Source: Cellulomonas sp. APG4 (GTDB lineage: Bacteria > Actinomycetota > Actinomycetes > Actinomycetales > Cellulomonadaceae). Taken from it: a stretch of DNA of 64,000 nucleotides. The position numbers and the translations under genes are program-made. Below the pieces are notes generated by a model, which saw only the letters and a program-made list of their open reading frames with translations, did not search any database and had not been told where the DNA came from. Shown piece after piece: positions 62,401 to 64,000 of this stretch (within the stretch, counting starts at the first letter, position 1; every line of letters starts with the position of its first letter). The DNA is taken from contig NZ_JAACYI010000010.1 in NCBI RefSeq assembly GCF_009996735.1, positions 62,001 to 126,000 on the forward strand, given 5' to 3'.

Positions 62401-63957
62401 GCTCTCGGCGGCCACGGCGTCACCCGGCAGCGTGAAGTCGCCCGTGACCTCGGTCCAGCCGTCGCCCGTCACGGTCGCGTTGCCCACCCAGCCGTACGAG
62501 GGCTTGACCACGAAGCGCACGTCGGCGTCGCCCGCGGTCCCCTCGGGCAGCCGCGCGCGCATCGAGAAGGAGTAGACCGTGTCGCTCTCCAGGAGGCCGA
62601 GCGGGGACTGGATCCCCTCGTAGTCCGCGGCCCGCGTGATGCTCAGGGCCTTGCCACCGTCGGCGTCGACGTAGGCGAGCGTGGGGCTGCCGCTCGTGGT
62701 CCACGGCTCGATCGACTCGCCGTCGAAGTCGAGCGAGGCGATCACGGTCGCGTCGCCCCCCGTGGCCGGGCCGCGCTCGGCCGGCAGCGTGAAGGTCCAG
62801 CCCTCGGCCAGGCGCTCGGAGACCACCGTCTCGACCGCCGCGATCGAGTTCGTACGGTCACCGCCGCCGTCGTGCACGAGCACCACGGCGCCCGGGGTGA
62901 TCGCCCCGCGCAGGTTCTCGGTGAGTGTCGCCTCGGACAGGTCGTTGCCGTCCCAGTCGAAGATCAGGTTGCCGAGGCCCAGGGGCTGCATGCCGAGCTC
63001 GACGGCGACCTCGGCCGTCTGGCCCCAGCTGCCGTTGGGTGCTCGGAAGTAGGGCACCGGTGCGCTCGGGTCGCCGAGCGCCTCGCGGATGATCCGCAGG
63101 TTCTCGGTGAGGTCCGCGCGCACCTGGTCCGGGCTCCAGCTGCCCATGTCGGCGTAGCTGGTCGTGTGGTTGCACAGGGTGTGGCCCTCGTCGACCATCC
63201 GGCGCAGAAGCTCCGCGCCGCCGTCGGCCTGGACGTTCTGGCCGATCACGCAGAACGTCGCGGTGAGCCCGTTGTCCGCGAGGAAGTCGAGCAGCGCATC
63301 CGTCTCGCCCGGGTTGGGGCCGTCGTCGAAGGTCAGCGCCGCGACGTCGCCCGTGCCGCGGGCCGTGGTGACCTGGGAGGCGGTCGGGTCGGCCGCGCCG
63401 CCCGGCGCGACGGCGTCAGCGCCGCCCGGGGCGGGGCCGACGACGCGCACGTCGTCGAGCAGGAAGCTCGCGGTCGGGTCGGCAGCCTCGACGTACAGGG
63501 TCGCGCCGCTCAGGTCGGCGCGCACCGTGTAGGTGCCCGTGAGCTCCACCCAGTCGGCACCGGTCACCGCCACGGCGTCACCGACCTGGGTGTACGCCTC
63601 CGGCGTCTCGGCGACGGTGAGCTTGAGCGTCGTCTCGCCCTCGTCGGCGAGGCGCACCCAGCCCGAGACGGCGTAGGTCGCCCCCGGTTCGACGACCCCG
63701 AGGATCGACGTCTGGGCGCCGTGCCAGTCGGCGGTGCGGCCCGTGACGGCCAGCGCGTGGTCGCTGTCGTGGCCACCCTCGACCACCTCGACCGCGGCCT
63801 CCCCCCGGCCGGTCCACGGCGCGGTCGCGCCGTCCTCGAAGTCGCTCGTGAGCACCTCGACGTCGTGCTCGTCCGCTGCGGCCGACGGCGCGACGAGCCC
63901 GGCCGCTGCCACCAGCAGGCCCGTCGCGATAGTTTCGGCGATGCGTGGTCGTCTCAT
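59419..63957 (-). CDS. Secreted multidomain xylanase/polysaccharide deacetylase (CE4-GH10 with CBMs)
   Basis: A 1512-residue exoenzyme. Order: signal peptide 1-28; CBM4/9-like 32-174; CE4 deacetylase 203-392; CBM 404-543; CBM 552-703; GH10 xylanase 710-1042; CBM9-like 1043-1190 and 1195-1384; C-terminal domain 1392-1489 with a KPGAHKPGAHKPGG linker; final WWPFPWFW. GH10 acid/base is Glu854 (DVVNEV) and nucleophile Glu972 (TELDV), with His788 and His793 of the active site. In CE4 the TFDDGP (Asp211-212), RAPNG, DWD and LVHDGGG motifs are present, but the second metal His is Tyr268. It should cleave and deacetylate xylan outside the cell. GGGAG precedes ATG 63957. Domain edges are by eye. Confidence 0.93.
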   Translation of the reverse strand: MRRPRIAETIATGLLVAAAGLVAPSAAADEHDVEVLTSDFEDGATAPWTGRGEAAVEVVEGGHDSDHALAVTGRTADWHGAQTSILGVVEPGATYAVSGWVRLADEGETTLKLTVAETPEAYTQVGDAVAVTGADWVELTGTYTVRADLSGATLYVEAADPTASFLLDDVRVVGPAPGGADAVAPGGAADPTASQVTTARGTGDVAALTFDDGPNPGETDALLDFLADNGLTATFCVIGQNVQADGGAELLRRMVDEGHTLCNHTTSYADMGSWSPDQVRADLTENLRIIREALGDPSAPVPYFRAPNGSWGQTAEVAVELGMQPLGLGNLIFDWDGNDLSEATLTENLRGAITPGAVVLVHDGGGDRTNSIAAVETVVSERLAEGWTFTLPAERGPATGGDATVIASLDFDGESIEPWTTSGSPTLAYVDADGGKALSITRAADYEGIQSPLGLLESDTVYSFSMRARLPEGTAGDADVRFVVKPSYGWVGNATVTGDGWTEVTGDFTLPGDAVAAESQVYIGTEDLDAPYEVLIDDLLITTPSGGGSGEVVDLTFDFEDGLQGWAPRGDADGDPTVAVTTAEAHGGAQAALVSDRTSQGDGIAYDVTEVFETGVTYDISAWVKMAAGEETDDIWLSVQRTTDGADSFDTVGQFSGITSGEWHQVTASYTMASADTARLYLETSYNTGGAGSFLVDDVTIRSQDPREIEDITPIKDTVDFPLGVAIDNRETLGAPAELTLRHFEQITAENHMKVEAWYDEDRTFRLHPEAEALMDFAAANDLRVYGHVLLWHSQTPEWFFQDEAGAPLTTSEEDKQFLRDRLRTHIANVGDALSAWGEFGGDNPLVAWDVVNEVISDSAEFEDGLRRSEWYRILGEEFIDLAFQYADETFNGDLAAEGSDRPVALFINDYNTEQSGKQNRYRALVERMLDRGVPLDGVGHQFHVSLSMPVSALEAAIERFADLPVTQAVTELDVTVGTPVTQANLVEQGYYYRDAFRVFREHADSLYSATIWGLTDNRSWRSEQAPLVFDAQLQAKPAYHGAVDGEVPPRVLSELVFGGDVALDDTAVASPEWARLPLHQVEEVADFQLRWTADHLTAYVAVTDADDEATDGLTFQVGDQTYAFARDGSGDVEGVVTETDAGWTAVVHVPLADVAQGDTVQFDLRVTDGDVTTGWASADALGGLTLVEPLSFVEVAEAPSAPTVDGEVDEQWELAEVLTTDTQIEGTGGATAEVRTLWSEDGSTLYVLADVTDAQLDATGSDPWVQDSVELFVDAGNVKNGPYRYDDTQIRISYENVVSFGTGDEAYQQNRLESATAVTETGYRVEAAISLLEYGGPGTFHGFDVQVNDGTDGARTSVRTWADPTGLSYQSTARWGVAQLVEADEPEPVIDPKVELDRWLVPAGTSVGVTLSGYAPGSDVEIRLDKPGAHKPGAHKPGGKGKPGKDRSVLLTTVTVGADGTATATVTVPRKTSLGIYEIEARSGDLSDADRLLALPPLPPKPPWWPFPWFW

Positions 63958-64000
63958 GCGTGTCGCTCCCTTGCGATCGTGCCCAGACCCGCGGTCGACG

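Noticed and set aside
1-64000. Search for tRNA, rRNA, IS ends, prophage or toxin-antitoxin features
   Set aside because: No cloverleaf with a standard TTC arm, no transposase, integrase or terminal repeat was recognised by eye; a tRNAscan or ISfinder run would be needed to exclude short features.

Overview
The window is a single chromosomal stretch from a very GC-rich actinobacterium (about 70-75 % G+C by eye, strong third-position G/C, many GTG starts). Two mycothiol amidohydrolases (mshB, mca), a 7Fe ferredoxin next to dapC, a cis-prenyltransferase of the short-chain type and DUF4307 next to greA all point to Actinomycetota. A 1512-residue secreted esterase/xylanase and a CE7 acetyl esterase suggest a plant-polysaccharide degrader, most likely Cellulomonas or a close relative in Micrococcales. 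I see no IS element, prophage, CRISPR array, tRNA or rRNA gene.

Layout. 1-8.5 kb: dapC (cut by the window edge), fdxA, a large VanW-type membrane protein, an overlapping operon of a BCCT osmolyte transporter, mshB and a small membrane protein, then typA. 8.6-16 kb: a peptide ABC importer (solute-binding lipoprotein, two permeases, double ATPase) interrupted by a PH-domain gene on the other strand. 16.6-25.2 kb: a HEAT-repeat protein with a tiny upstream overlapping ORF, OsmC, YchF, an ABC exporter, RmuC, a zinc alcohol dehydrogenase and IspH. 25.3-28 kb: xseA-xseB-PfkB kinase. 28-32.5 kb: a LpqY-SugABC-like sugar importer. 32.6-38 kb: carbonic anhydrase, fumarase, PhoH, prenyltransferase and TrhA. 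38.1-41.9 kb: a ykoF-E-D-C thiamine/HMP ECF importer behind a TPP riboswitch. 42-49.8 kb: nitrilase-family amidase, a small membrane protein, mca, DUF4307, greA, a metB/AI-2E/ilvA operon, msrA. 50-55.2 kb: an ABC transporter followed by two paralogous histidine kinases and one response regulator. 55.2-64 kb: FKBP, CE7 esterase, cystathionine beta-synthase, a Bax-inhibitor-1 homologue and the multidomain CE4-GH10 xylanase.

How it works together. Several blocks form pathways: mycothiol making and use (MshB, Mca), reverse transsulfuration plus 2-oxobutyrate supply (CBS, MetB-type enzyme, threonine dehydratase), thiamine-precursor uptake under riboswitch control, and xylan deacetylation and cleavage. 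The set of housekeeping genes (cbs, metB, greA, DUF4307, mca, TrhA, uppS, phoH, fum, xse, ispH, ychF, typA, mshB, fdx, dapC) matches, as I remember it, the Mycobacterium tuberculosis Rv1077-Rv1178 interval, so this looks like a conserved actinobacterial backbone into which transport and xylan genes have been placed.

Regulation visible in the sequence includes the TPP riboswitch with a hairpin over the ykoF ribosome binding site, a symmetric divergent promoter at 567-573, a palindrome over the trhA promoter, a series of leaderless-type starts (a -10 hexamer 6-8 bases before the start codon), and three consecutive hairpins after the peptide-binding protein gene.
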